A DNA stretch of 64,000 nucleotides from Echinarachnius parma. Taxonomy: Eukaryota; Echinodermata; Echinoidea; Clypeasteroida; Echinarachniidae. The stretch is taken from positions 1 to 64,000 of the forward strand of contig JBAMJV010009745.1 in the NCBI GenBank assembly GCA_037951105.1, written 5' to 3'. Shown here piece by piece: positions 10,901 to 21,622 of the stretch. The position numbers and the translations under genes were made by a program. How positions within the stretch are numbered: position 1 is the stretch's first letter; each line of letters starts with the position of its first letter. The notes under the pieces are model-generated. The model worked only from the letters and a program-made list of their open reading frames with translations. It was not told where the DNA came from and made no database searches.

Positions 10901-12939
10901 AATGCAATGAAGTTACTGCCCATGCTTTACAATTTGTGATTGTTGCTACATTGTATGGAAAATATGAGAAAAAGAGCAGAAACAATCATTGAATTAAAAG
11001 ATTCACTTCATTTTCATGAAATGAAGCTGATTTATGAATAAAAGGTCATACATTTCTGTTCAATTGAAGCAGAAATATTTGCAAAACCAATAGAGCTATA
11101 CACAAATGGTTTTCAGTTTCCTAAAATTCAAGTTTTCCTCTATCGATAACAGTTTGATTTAGGGAAGATTGCTCAACTTTGAGATGTGGTGTTTTTGCCT
11201 TCTCTCATACGGAATTGCCCAGGTCCAAGCTAATGTCCCCCTTGATGGTGAAAATTCATCTTCATTTTAGCTTTACAAATTTGGTATCATTTCAAAGCTA
11301 AAAGTCTGAAGTTTAGATTTTTAGTACAGAAATTTGCATAATATGCATATTTAACGAGTAGTGAGCATCTAATTTGCATATTTCAAATATTAGCGTGACG
11401 TACGGGACATTGTATTTCTATTTTTAATTTTTATTTCATCAAGCTTTAATTTCATATATGGGGACTAGTAAAACTAATCACTAGCAATAGTTGACCAAAT
11501 TTTTAAGTGTCAAAATTAATTAATTATGCTATTTAGGGCGTGTCCAAACTGCAATGTCCCGTACGTCACAAAAATGAACACCTTTTTTAAATATTTCAGT
11601 ATGAAACACTAATTTCTTTCTTTCATATTTTGTGAAGTTCTAATTTATCATACTCTTGACTGGCTAGCTAAGTTTTATGAAAACAGCATTTTTCGTTTTG
11701 ATTTTATTAGCTAATTAAGACATGTGACGTACGGGACAAAAGTGTGACGTACGGGACATTTTCAGTGTTAAAGCAATGGCAAGCCAGGTGAAAATTATTT
11801 GTTTTGTGTTTTACCACTGATTATTATAATAATTCTTGCTTAGATAGTCTTAAAAATTTCAGAATAAATAGGTCTTACCTTTAGGAGTTACATCTAAAAG
11901 TAATTACATAATTACCACATCATACTTCACGTTATAGCTACATACTGATGAAAATGTGTCTGGAGGGGGAAATTTGAAATACCTCATAATTACCTTTAAA
12001 TAATTATCTAAAATACTAGACAGTCAATTTGAGTAGGGAAACTGCATGTCAATGAAGGAAATATAGTATTACATTGGTTCAGTACACCGAGACCTTCCAA
12101 ACAGGTTCAAAAACTGCAAGAAAGTGCTAAAAAGGCAAACAATATTTTTAGTTTTTCTTCTAATGTGTAGGATTTCATGTAAGTTGCCAAATTTATGATG
12201 ATTCTGTTTAATTTTCTCATATTCAAATCTTTTTTGTCAATATTGAAGGTAATTTACATCAGATAGATGTATCCCACATCTTTTGAAGCCAAATACAATA
12301 TTAATTCTTAATTAGTTATTCGAATAATTAATGCAAATTATCGGATTTCAGAGCTTCAATTTGTTAAAGTGTTATTATAATGTATTGCAGAAAGCTGTTT
12401 TTGAGTTTTAAATCATCACAATATTGAATAAATACAATAAGAACAAATATATTGCAAAATGGACCCAAAGATTTTAAAATAAAAGCAGGAAAATGACAAA
12501 TAAAACATGAGGGAAAAATGTCCCGTACGTCACATGTCCCGTACGTCACGCGCATACCTATTTTCTTTCATTAATTATCATGGGATAAAAGGTCATAATT
12601 TTTTTATTTTTTTGCAGTGGGTATATTAATGGTTACTAAATGCATATATCAGGAATAAGTTGTTATCTGCCATGTAGATTCAGAGAGTTTTCATAATACA
12701 CATTTTTTTGTCAAAGTCATAATTTCTCTGGTCCCGTACGTCACGCTGCATATTTATTAGCATAACTAAATTTTAAAGAGCGTTTTGAATATTTTTTTTT
12801 GCATTTTAGGAAGGGACTACAAGTAGCTTTCCAAAGCACCAAAAAGATTCCAGATCATAGCTCCTTCCTTTGAATAATATTCAATTGAAAGCTGTGAATG
12901 TCCCGTACGTCACAAGTCAAATAGCTTGGACCTGCCCTA
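7984..12939. mobile_element. Outer motif-array element (M2), TA-flanked, interrupted by M1
   Basis: The right terminus (12922-12941) is TAGCTTGGACCTGCCCTATA. Its exact reverse complement is split on the left: TATAGGGCAGGT at 7982-7993 and CCAAGCTA at 11225-11232. Joined across the M1 insertion these give a perfect 20-bp inverted repeat including the flanking TA. Without M1 the element is about 1.7 kb, AT-rich and non-coding. It carries eight copies of GTGACGTACGGGACA: forward at 11395, 11724 and 11744; reverse at 11555, 12519, 12535, 12730 (one mismatch) and 12899. TA duplication suggests a Tc1/mariner-like or related mover (inference). The family is not recognised. Confidence 0.85.
7994..11220. 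mobile_element. Inner motif-array element (M1), 3.2 kb, AGGT duplication
   Basis: Ends are GGGCAATTCC (7994-8003) and GGAATTGCCC (11211-11220), a perfect 10-bp inverted repeat, directly flanked by AGGT at 7990-7993 and 11221-11224. Inside, GTAACGGAATTAC recurs at 8007 (one mismatch), 8188, 8384, 8405, 8736, 9500, 9660 (one mismatch), 10682 and 10848, and in reverse at 10669; degenerate copies lie near 9104 and 9116. The sequence is AT-rich, and no open frame exceeds about 77 codons, so it is non-autonomous or not protein-based. A 4-bp duplication with GGGC ends fits several superfamilies; none is claimed. Confidence 0.85.
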
Positions 12940-12941
12940 TA

Positions 12942-13870
12942 ATGTTCCTGTTCCATGGAAATCCCTGACAGGAGTCATCTATAGATCAATTACTGGTGGG
13001 AAATGGGTCAAAGATCCTAATTGGACCCAAAAGGCTTGGACCAGCCCACTTTAACCCATTCAGGACTAAAATATTTTGCAATAACATGCATTCTCCATAG
13101 ACCCCAGCCCCTGAATCCAGCCCCATTCATCGTAAAGGGGATGATGAGGTTACCATTTACATCTAGATCTGTCAAGTTCACAAACTCTACCTGCCAGCAG
13201 TCATCTATAGATCTCATTAACTGGGTGAAATGGGTCAAAGATACAAATTGGACCTGAAAAGGTTGAACCTTCCCACTATAACCAAATTTGGGATAATCCA
13301 TGACAGGAGTCATCGATTTATAGATCTCAATTACTGATGGGATACAAATTGGACCCAAAAGGCTTGGACCAGCCTAATTTAACCTGTTCAGGACTAACAT
13401 ACATTCTCAATGGACTCCAGCCCCGGTATTTGTCGTATCCAGCCCCATTCATCGTAACACAGGATGATGCAGATACCATTTACCCTTGTCAAGTTCACAA
13501 ACCCTGTTGTGAACTCCATACCTGTCAGGAGTCATCTTTAGATCTCAATTAATGGTGGGAAATGGGTCGAAGATACAAATTGGACCTGAAAAGGTTGCAC
13601 CATCCCACTATAATATAAGTGAACGAATTTGTGATAGTTCATGTTCCAGATCGATGGCAATACTATAGATCTTAAATATGGCTGGGGACGTGGAATGGGG
13701 TTTAAAGATCCAAATTGGACCTGAAAAGGTTGAACCAACCATTCCGCCCAAATTTGTGATAGTTCATGTTCCAGGCCCATGAAAAAAATACACACCAGCA
13801 GTCTTCTTTCCAGATCTATATAAATGGGTCAAAGATCCCACATGATTTTTTGTGTGTGTTCCATGTTTTC
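12942..13870 (+). repeat. Family F diverged ~340-bp repeats, units 4-6
   Basis: Landmarks recur: TGACAGGAGTCATC at 12967 and 13302, CCAGCCCCATTCATCGTAA at 13118 and 13439, and AAATTGGACCTGAAAAGGTTG at about 13246, 13577 and 13712. It continues the array broken at 7981. Open frames of 70-117 codons follow from repeat structure and show no domain. Confidence 0.75.
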
Positions 13871-14004
13871 CTCTATTAAAATGTACAAAGTGGTCCTGCA
13901 GCCACCTGCCAAAAAAAAAACGTCTAGAACTTTAAACCATTTACAGGAAGTAAACAAAGGAGAACCAAATAAAATCTGTTGGTCCTGTAACGTTAGGTCT
14001 ACCC

Positions 14005-14279
14005 CAGCGAAAAAATTAATATTTTTATTTCGGGGGCTCCTTTTCGGGGGCTACTTTTCCAACTTTCGGGGGCTACTTTTATCATCTGGTGGGCTACAAA
14101 TTTCAGGGCTCTTTTTCAAATTTCAAGGGCTAGAATTAAGCTCTAATGCTGTAAGTAAGCATCTGATTTACATTTGATCACGATCCAAACAGAAAATCCC
14201 CCCAAAAATCTTTTTTCGGGGGCTCTTTTGGGCATTTCGGGGGCGAATTTGCCCGCCGCCCCCGTGTATTTTTTCGCTG
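14005..14279. mobile_element. hAT-like element with CGGGGGC motif array, 8-bp duplication
   Basis: Perfect 8-bp repeats GTCTACCC lie at 13997-14004 and 14280-14287. Ends CAGCGAAAAAAT and ATTTTTTCGCTG are a perfect 12-bp inverted repeat starting CAGNG as in hAT elements. The inside repeats TTTCGGGGGCTNCTTTT-type units. Relatives: 48613-48946 and 56166-56355. Confidence 0.85.
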
Positions 14280-14287
14280 GTCTACCC

Positions 14288-15223
14288 CCTTTACTAACAA
14301 GTTTTGCATCTAGATCTGTCTGTCTCTTTCTTCTGTCTTATAATATTCCAACACATGATTGCATTCATCGCATTGTAGATCTACCAGACATTCCATTTTT
14401 CAATTCCAAGCTCAAGAACTGAAAGCAGAAAGTGGTCGTGTCACAGGCTACAAGTACAATGTACCTAACCCAATCAATTTGAGGATTGGGAAAGAGAGGG
14501 ATGGATGAGGGACCAAATCAAATTTGGACCTGAATTGGATGGTCCTTCCCACCGTAATGGAGACAAATTGAGCATGTGCCTGTTCCATTATGTCAAGCTC
14601 ATGAATTCCGTCTTATTGCCTGTATGTTGGAGGAAAGAAAGAAAATAGCTCAAGTGAAAGTGTGAAATAGACTTGTATGGACTAGGCATTTGAAATACAT
14701 ATCTTTCCTATTTAATTTAAACTAGAATTCGTTGACAATTTTGTTCTTGTATGAACGTAGTATTTTTACACTCAACAGATTTTCGAGATTCATTTGAGTA
14801 TATTTATCAAAGGTGGGGAATGATGTACAAACTGTCACAAATGAACCTTTAGAATATGCTGTTATCATCATGTGAGGTTGGAAATACTAAGTCATATCAG
14901 ATAAGTCACCCCGATGTCGTCCTGATGTTGTCCTGATGTTACCCTGATTGAAGCGTCTTAACTGGAACGGTGTAGGATCTCATCCGGATAACGTCAGGAT
15001 GTTACCTCGACTATTTCTCCCAGTTAAGACTGGGTTTAAGTCATCCATCACAAAGCCACCAGCCATCCATCATACCCTGCTTTTTTATGTGCACAAGGAA
15101 CAAATGAAAATGAATGCCATCAAATTTACATGTGTATAATATAAATTCATATTTAAGCCGATAAGCCATTTAAGAGGAAAAAGAAATCAATATAATTTAT
15201 ACATGTTCTAATTTTATTTTCAG
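14288..15223. other. Upstream of the first visible exon; no recognised gene
   Basis: Contains a short run of CCTGATGTT repeats (14915-14950). The last bases are a polypyrimidine tract and acceptor for the exon at 15224. No promoter could be recognised. Confidence 0.5.
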
Positions 15224-15315
15224 AGGTCCACATGTATGTAGGTCCTCGCCCACAAGCCGACCATCGTGTTGCCCTGGCTGGTCAATGAGCAGAGGGAGTG
15301 GACAATGTATACAAC
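15224..15315 (+). CDS. Exon: fibrillin-type N-terminal cysteine module
   Basis: The acceptor is TTTTATTTTCAG and the donor is CAAC|GTAAG. The first base completes a codon begun in an unseen upstream exon; 30 full codons follow, and the exon ends with one base (phase 1). The peptide starts GPHVC and contains SCCPGWS and GQCIQ, giving four cysteines. The pattern G-P-x-V-C, then CCPGW, then QC just before the first EGF is that of the fibrillin N-terminal unique region; EMI domains also end with CCPG[YW]. The next exon supplies the proline and valine that precede the first EGF cysteine. The exon is 92 nt, so it is not symmetric: the upstream intron is phase 2. Assignment rests on motif recognition, not on a search. 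Confidence 0.72.
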
Positions 15316-15617
15316 GTAAGTATTTTAACTAATTATAACTCAAGCTCATTATCTATATTGTTCATTATTTTGTTATTTTTGTATCACTAAAATTGAATAT
15401 TTATTAGCAGAGAACATTGAATAATATAACCATTGAAATGATACATGGTGTCAAAATGTTGACAATATTAGTGAATATTCGATTATAAATAAATTCATAT
15501 TTTCCAGGGAATGATCATGCAAGTAAAATTGAATGCTGATGTTTAAAATTGAAAATCTTTTTGGTACGTTTTCATGAAGAACACAAGATCTTTATGAAGG
15601 GAATAACCAGCAAGTAC

Positions 15618-15746
15618 TAGTGCTGAGTTATTATGTTTATTTTACTAAACGTTTAAAACATTCTTATTAAACATTGTTAACCTTTAACGTTTGTTTTAAA
15701 AATGCTAAACTTTTAAATTGTAAGTAAACGTTTTGACTCAGCACTA
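15618..15746. mobile_element. Short hAT-like MITE
   Basis: Ends TAGTGCTGAGT and ACTCAGCACTA; the inside is rich in AAACGTTTA-type palindromes. Flanks GCAAGTAC and CTAAGAAC match at 5 of 8 positions, a possible decayed duplication. The termini resemble those of 50048-50474 (TAGAGCTGAGTCAAA). Confidence 0.65.
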
Positions 15747-16942
15747 CTAAGAACTGTCTACAGCTGGTACATGTGACAAAGTCCCTAGGAATTATGATTC
15801 ACCCATTGTTTATGATCTGGGTAATGCTGTAACGCTCATACCACAGGGGTCAGAAAAGTACTCATGAAGTGGTACGAAGGTGTGAACCATCACAACCTGT
15901 ATGTCACTGCACATTTTTGTTTTTAAAGGTACACAGTCAATCCTGTCTGAAGACCGTCCTAGGGGAGTAATGTTTGCTAACCTTGGGGGTGGGAAGGTTT
16001 GTCCCCCAATAACTTACAATAATAAATAATTACAACAACGTTAGGGAAGCAATTTAAAAACGATGATCAATTTTGCTCATACATGTAATATTTAATCCAA
16101 AACTAATCTTTTCGGTAACAAATTTCAGGGACTATTTGCAGGCACAGCAAACTAAACTGGTATGATCTGATTTGCCAACTAATGTTTTTGCACATGACAC
16201 CAACATTAGTAAATGTCTGCCTTTAAATTACTAGAAATATGGGTTAGTAACATGCCAACAAAATTAGTGACATCCTTTTCTTTTCAGGGGGTAGGGCAGT
16301 ACAACCTTGAAATTATACAATAAATTATAGATCCATGAATATAATTTGTACCTAGGACATGATGCCTTTATGTGAAACACGCAAACTCATTTCAGCTAGT
16401 ACCTCATTTTACTAAACTTCTTTCATAAAAAAAATTATACATGTAGACCTACATGTATATAGACCTTCTTGACGAAATATCAGTTGAGCATTAACACAGA
16501 ATGTAAGCCTGTAGAGTGTATTTGTTTGATTGTGTGCACAGAGATAGATGGGAACTGAATGACTCCTCCCCCCCTCCTCCTTCCAAACCCCCCCTGTAAA
16601 CTATATGACAAATTGTAAATCAAAACATGTATTTCCCATGAATTTAATTGACTTACATTCTGCTTTGGTTACAAGTTTACATGTATTTTTTCAACCGTAT
16701 GTCTTGTGTGTACACGTCTGTCAATGTGAATAGAAGAGGAATTCAGTACAAAGACTCTTCAACTAATAATAATAGCTACCAGTTCCAGATTAAAAATAGA
16801 CACAAGCTTGTCTCTAATTTATCAAGTGGTAGTAATTAAGAACAGGAACTGTGATGTCTAGCGCTGCCTGTTCTTTTTTCTTCTAAGTTTGATAACCTTT
16901 ATTTTTGGCCAGTGCAGTTGAATAAGTCTGGTAAACAACATC
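15747..16942. other. Intron 1, unassigned part
   Basis: AT-rich intron sequence with TACATGTA runs. A 63-codon open frame at 16648 shows no domain. Confidence 0.5.
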
Positions 16943-17103
16943 AAGACCCTGTTTCATCAAACTTGTCCAGATTTTGTGAATACCCAACTATTGTAACTAC
17001 CATGGCAACAGCTGTAAAGGTCAATGCTGATTGGCTGTCGGTAGAGAAGTTACACTAGTGGGACATTTGCAAATAACTGGAACAGCGTTATGAAACAGGG
17101 CCC
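16943..17103. mobile_element. MITE with GGGCCCTGTTTCAT ends
   Basis: Left end ACCCTGTTTCATCAAAC and right end GTTATGAAACAGGGCCC; 161 bp, no coding. Related termini are seen at 18177-18341 and in a fragment at 27176 (GGGCCCATATTCATAAA). Confidence 0.7.
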
Positions 17104-17598
17104 AGATCCTGAACCGAAGACAAAAGTCTACGCCAAACATCCTTCCTCTCTCTAAAGGAAATGGGCATTCATCATTCTAGTTTCAGTAATCAGAATTTGT
17201 CTCTGAGATAAATTTTGTGGTCTGGATTAAGTTTATGCAAGAAATGACCCGTGACATTTCTGTTTGCTAAGTACTATTGAACAAAGAAAGTGCACTGGTA
17301 TCTGAATGATGTACAAAGTGCTTCTTCTCTAAAGCACTTTCGTTTGCATTAACTGCTATATAAATGTGTCATATTATTATTAGTAGTAGAAGTATGATAT
17401 CATACTGTCCATTAGGTGTGATTCTTTGCAAAAACGTGAAAGGGGCTACTACTGTAGATAAAGTTTGAAGTATTTATAGAGAAGGTTGATGTAAATAGAT
17501 ATGTCAGGTAAATGCAATTTACTGTCAATAAAAAATTGAAATAATGATTTGATAAAAACACCTACCCCTACGAGAATGAAAAGTATACCTGTATACCA
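17104..17598. other. Intron 1, unassigned
   Basis: No repeat end or coding signal recognised. Confidence 0.5.
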
Positions 17599-18152
17599 TA
17601 TACAGGGTGGCCCCCCAAAACGGAACGGGGCACTTCCCAAAATATAGTAACAAAATGATTATGTCCATCGGATAGGGTGTCCTTTCCAAGGAAAAATGAT
17701 ACCAAGATCAGTAATTTTGGTGGTGCAGTTTTTGTGTTAGGGTGCTCTCAGTGACACCATGTCAGGTTCCCATTTTTGTCAATTTTTACCAAGTCAGTGC
17801 CTGGCAAATCGCACTTCCTGCCCGTCATAGCATTGAACAACCATGCCCATTCTCTCGCCACACAGCTGAGTGCACACTAACATTAGCGTGCGTATTGCAG
17901 TAAGTGTGATTCATCAGGCCCTGGTTTGGTAAAAATTGACAAAAATGGGAACCTGACATGGTATCACTCTGAGCGCCCTGAAACAAAAACTACATGACCA
18001 AAATTACTGTTCTTGGTATCGTTTTTCATTGGAAAAGGCACCCTAACCGATGGACATAATCATTTTGTTACCATATTTTGGGAAGTGCCCTGTTCCGTTT
18101 TTTATTTTTATTTATTTATTTTTTTTTTGGGGGGGGGAGCCACCCTGTATAT
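17599..18152. mobile_element. Family C foldback element, copy 2
   Basis: Begins TATACAGGGTGGCCCCCC and ends GCCACCCTGTATA; same long inverted arms as at 1905-2471 (ATGTCCATCGGATAGGG, CCATGTCAGGTTCCCATTTT). A T/G-run precedes the right end. Confidence 0.85.
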
Positions 18153-18176
18153 GACAAACCTGTAATTGCTGCGATC

Positions 18177-18341
18177 TGGGCCCCTTTTGTAGAAAGAGAT
18201 ACAATCGATTGTAAGTTACAATTAATTAAGTCAAAAAATGTGTGCGTTTCAACCAATCAGATTTGCGCATTTAGAACACATAATCTGACTTACAATTAAT
18301 TGTAACTTACAATCGATTGTATCTCTTTCTACAACAGGGCC
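18177..18341. mobile_element. Hairpin MITE with ~50-bp arms
   Basis: The left arm runs from TTGTAGAAAGAGATACAATC through GATTGTAAGTTACAATTAAT; the right arm is nearly its exact reverse complement, ending AACAGGGCC. The loop is about 60 bases. Confidence 0.8.
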
Positions 18342-18663
18342 ATGAACACATGTACCTTTGTTGGTGAATCATAATGCGACTCTATTGAGTAAAGATGGAT
18401 TCAACATGTTTAGAAGTACGAACACCCAGGTGTCTATTGTATTTCCCTCTGTTCTTTTATATGTTTTTGTCTTAACTCTTTTCTTGAACATGCCAGAAAG
18501 GAAACGGCCAATTCAAAGTACTTTGTACTGTTCCTTGCTGGCAAATTGGTACACTCTGCTATTTCTGATGGCACTTTGCACTTTCATGTATGTAGTCAAA
18601 AATGTGTATAGTGACAGCTTTTTGTCGAGACCACCATAGGTGGAGGGGAGACTAAGGGATCCA

Positions 18664-18737
18664 AATTGCGTCCGTCTGTCATCCGTCCATCTGTCCGTCT
18701 GTCCGTCCGTCCGTCCGTCCGTCTGTCCGTCCGTGAC
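18664..18737 (+). repeat. GTCC/GTCT tetranucleotide microsatellite
   Basis: Tandem CCGT/CTGT units directly before the 158-bp tandem array. It causes spurious open frames on the minus strand. Confidence 0.9.
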
Positions 18738-18755
18738 GCTTACAAAAATTTGAAT

Positions 18756-19600
18756 AACTTTCCAACCCTGCATCTGTCTGTAACCAAACATGATTGGTAG
18801 ATGCCCTACATTGCCCTCCATGATATGCTGGGGTCAAAGGTAACATAAGTAGGTTTAAGGTCAAATGAGGTCAAATGTGAAAGTTTTGGGGTAAGAGTCG
18901 GATTAGGGTTGATAACTTTCCAACCCTGCATCTGTCTGTAACCAAACTTGATTGGTAGATGCCCTATACCGGCCTCCATGATATGCTGGGGTCAAAGGTC
19001 GCATAACTAAGTAGGTCAATGGTCATGTGAGGTCAAATGTGAAAGTTTTGGGGTAAGTGTCTATTAGGGTTGATAACTTTCCAACCCTGTATCTGTTTGT
19101 AACCAAACATGATTGGTAGATGCCCTACATTGCCCTCCATGATATGCTGGGGTCAAAGGTAACATAAGTAGGTTTAAGGTCAAATGAGGTCAAATGTGAA
19201 AGTTTTGGGGTAAGAGTCGGATTAGGGTTGATAACTTTCCAACCCTGCATCTGTTTGTAACCAAACTTGATTGGTAGATGCCCTATATTGGCCTCCATGA
19301 TATGCTGGGGTCAAATGTCACATAAGTAGGTCAAAGGTCAAATGAGGTCACATGTGAAAGTTTTGGGGTAAGAGTCTATTAGGGTTGATAACTTCCCAAC
19401 CCTCCATCTGTTTGTAACCAAACTCGATTGGTAGATGCCCTATATTGGCCTCCATGATATTCTGGGGTCAAAGGTCACATATGTAGGTCAAAGGTCAAAT
19501 GAGGTCAAATTTGAAAGTTTACCTGCAAGACTCTATAATGGTTGATAACTTTCCAACCCTGCATCTGTTTGTAACCAAACTTGATTGGCATAAATGCGCG
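18756..19600 (+). repeat. Tandem repeat, ~158-bp unit, about 5.3 copies
   Basis: AACTTTCCAACCCTGCATCT recurs at 18756, 18914, 19075, 19233, 19390 and 19547 (steps of 157-161). Each unit ends with a stretch of AGGTCA half-sites, for example AGGTCAAAGGTCAAATGAGG. Copies are about 90 percent alike by eye. Confidence 0.9.
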
Positions 19601-19938
19601 CAATTGGGCGAGACACATTATGGCTATTGCCTTGTCTTAAAGGGAAACAATGTAAGTGCCCACTGTAGAAAGGTGACCTATATACTATATAGCCAGAGGT
19701 TCCATAACATTGGAATGTCAAACCGGTGTTTAGCAATTGCCTTTGAAGGGAAACAAGTAATTGGTCACTGTAGACAGGTTCCATACAATTGTGTTTCTGT
19801 GCTTTCATAGGGTCACCAGATTCAGGATTATTTCATTTACAAATGGAACTAAATCTTGATTACAATTGCCAAACCGGTCCATAGCAACAAGAAAAAACAT
19901 TTTTTTCTTCAAATTTTGATCTAACTTAGGCCAAGCAT
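19601..19938. repeat. Short diverged repeats
   Basis: Two units of about 105 bp share AAAGGGAAACAA, CACTGTAGA and AGGT (about 19639 and 19746). Related wording recurs at 20575-20720 (TATAGACAGGTG). Confidence 0.5.
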
Positions 19939-20203
19939 AAATGTGACCGACTATAGCAAAACCCGGCACTTGTCGATAAAAAATCAAAATGTAGATTTTC
20001 ATACCATTTACAAAGGCCTCATCACAAGCTTTCATTTCATCCTTTGTTTGAACTAATTGGTTAATAATTGGCGAAGATATGATTGTTTTAATTTTTACAA
20101 TCATAGGTCTTTTTACACACATTGTGTGAACTTAAAATGCCCATTTCTTCAAAACATGAATTACAGACAAGTGCCGGGATTTGCTATATAGCCGGTCACA
20201 AAT
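19939..20203. mobile_element. Family E MITE, copy 1
   Basis: Ends TGTGACCGACTATAGCAAAA and its inverted counterpart TTTGCTATATAGCCGGTCACA, with an adjoining CCCGGCACTTGTC/GACAAGTGCCGGG. A second inverted copy lies at 21092-21368 and one end at 62797-62850. Confidence 0.85.
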
Positions 20204-20277
20204 GTTGTACTGTTCAGTTATATTTTGCATACTTCTGGATAAAACAAACTTGAACCAAAACTCGGGGAAACTTCCTA

Positions 20278-21091
20278 CCTCCACCCCCACCCCCACCCCC
20301 ACCCCACCTGACCATCACCACTACCACCACTACCATGGCAACTACAATCACCTTCATTATGTATTACCATGGCAACCACTGTTACCACCTGGGTGCAGTG
20401 GTTGAAAAGTTCAGCCTTTGACCCCCAAAATCTGTTCCAAGTTATTTTCACCTGCATCTGCAGAAAATTGAATTGGGTAGTGGCTTATTTTCCTTGCAAA
20501 ATTAAATTTAGACATTTAGATCTTGTATGAATGACTTACAAATAAATATGGCAAATACATGTAAGTAAAACCTGTGTATAGTGACTACCCAGAGAAAACA
20601 AGAATAGTGGATGCTTTCTATAGACAGGTGACCTCTGTTTTCTCTGACATAGGGGATCACTTTTGGATGCCACTTTGGGAAGGTTGGCTGATAAAAAGTG
20701 CTATAGACAGGTGGCAACTGCTTTAGACAGTTTGCCCATAACAGCTAGTGTTATTTGGGATAAGTAATGGTTAATGCATTATATACTATACAATCATAGT
20801 ATTTGTCTGTATTGATCATGTGTGTATAATAGCATTGGATATATGCCGGGATAATTATTCCAAAATGGAGATGGAACAAAAATGCAATAATCAAACCAGA
20901 ATTACAAGCTAACATAGCAAATAGTTCAAATGATATTCATGACCGTATTTTACTTATTTGTAATTACTGTCACATTATCTATGGCATTACATATTAATTG
21001 ATAACTTTCCATAAGAAAAGGTAGATCCCAAATTGAATTGAATTTGTTGAATTTATAAACCTTTCCCATGGGATAATCAATGATGTAATAT
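20278..21091. other. Intron 1, simple repeats and unassigned sequence
   Basis: A CACCCC run at 20280-20306, then ACCATGGCAAC- and CCACTACCA-type trinucleotide-rich sequence to 20400. The rest is unassigned. Confidence 0.55.
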
Positions 21092-21368
21092 ATATGACTG
21101 GCCAAAGCAAAACCCTGCACTTGTCGGTAATTCATGTTTTGAAGAAATGGTCATTTTAAGTTCAAATAATGTGTGTAAAAGACTTACATGTACATGTATG
21201 ATTGTAAAATTGAAACAATCCTATCTTCGCCAATTATTGACAAATTTGTTAGAGCAAAGCATCAAATGATAGCTTGTGATGACTGATGAGGCCTTTCTAA
21301 TGGTATGAAAATCTACATTTTTATTTTTACAGATAAGTGCAGGGTTTTTGCTTTAGCCAGTCACATAT
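21092..21368. mobile_element. Family E MITE, copy 2 (inverted)
   Basis: Ends ATATGACTGGCCAAAGCAAA and TTTGCTTTAGCCAGTCACATAT. The interior matches copy 1 in reverse (ATTATTGACAAATT, GATGAGGCCTTTCTAATGG). Confidence 0.85.
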
Positions 21369-21622
21369 CTTTAAAAACAAATTACATTGTTTTAAAGTTG
21401 AAACTAATGTATTCAAGCATGTGATGATGGATTACTTTAAAATAGAAAAGAGATATTGGTTTTGAGATGAATCTAGTTGAAGGTAGCTTTCAACCAGACA
21501 AACCAAATTCAATAAATATCAACTGGTTTCCAAATAACTGCACTGCCACATGGTAATTACTAGGCACATAATATTTCAAGTCACCTAAATTGTTCCCCTG
21601 GGAGGGATTATGTACTGTAACA

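Noticed and set aside
8007..12913. Regularly recurring short motifs resembling a CRISPR array
   Set aside because: Spacing is irregular (8 to 840 bases), motifs are 13-15 bases, and the setting is an animal transposon.
13017..14177. Open frames of 70-117 codons in family F and the CGGGGGC element
   Set aside because: They follow repeat units and cross element boundaries; no domain or splice support.
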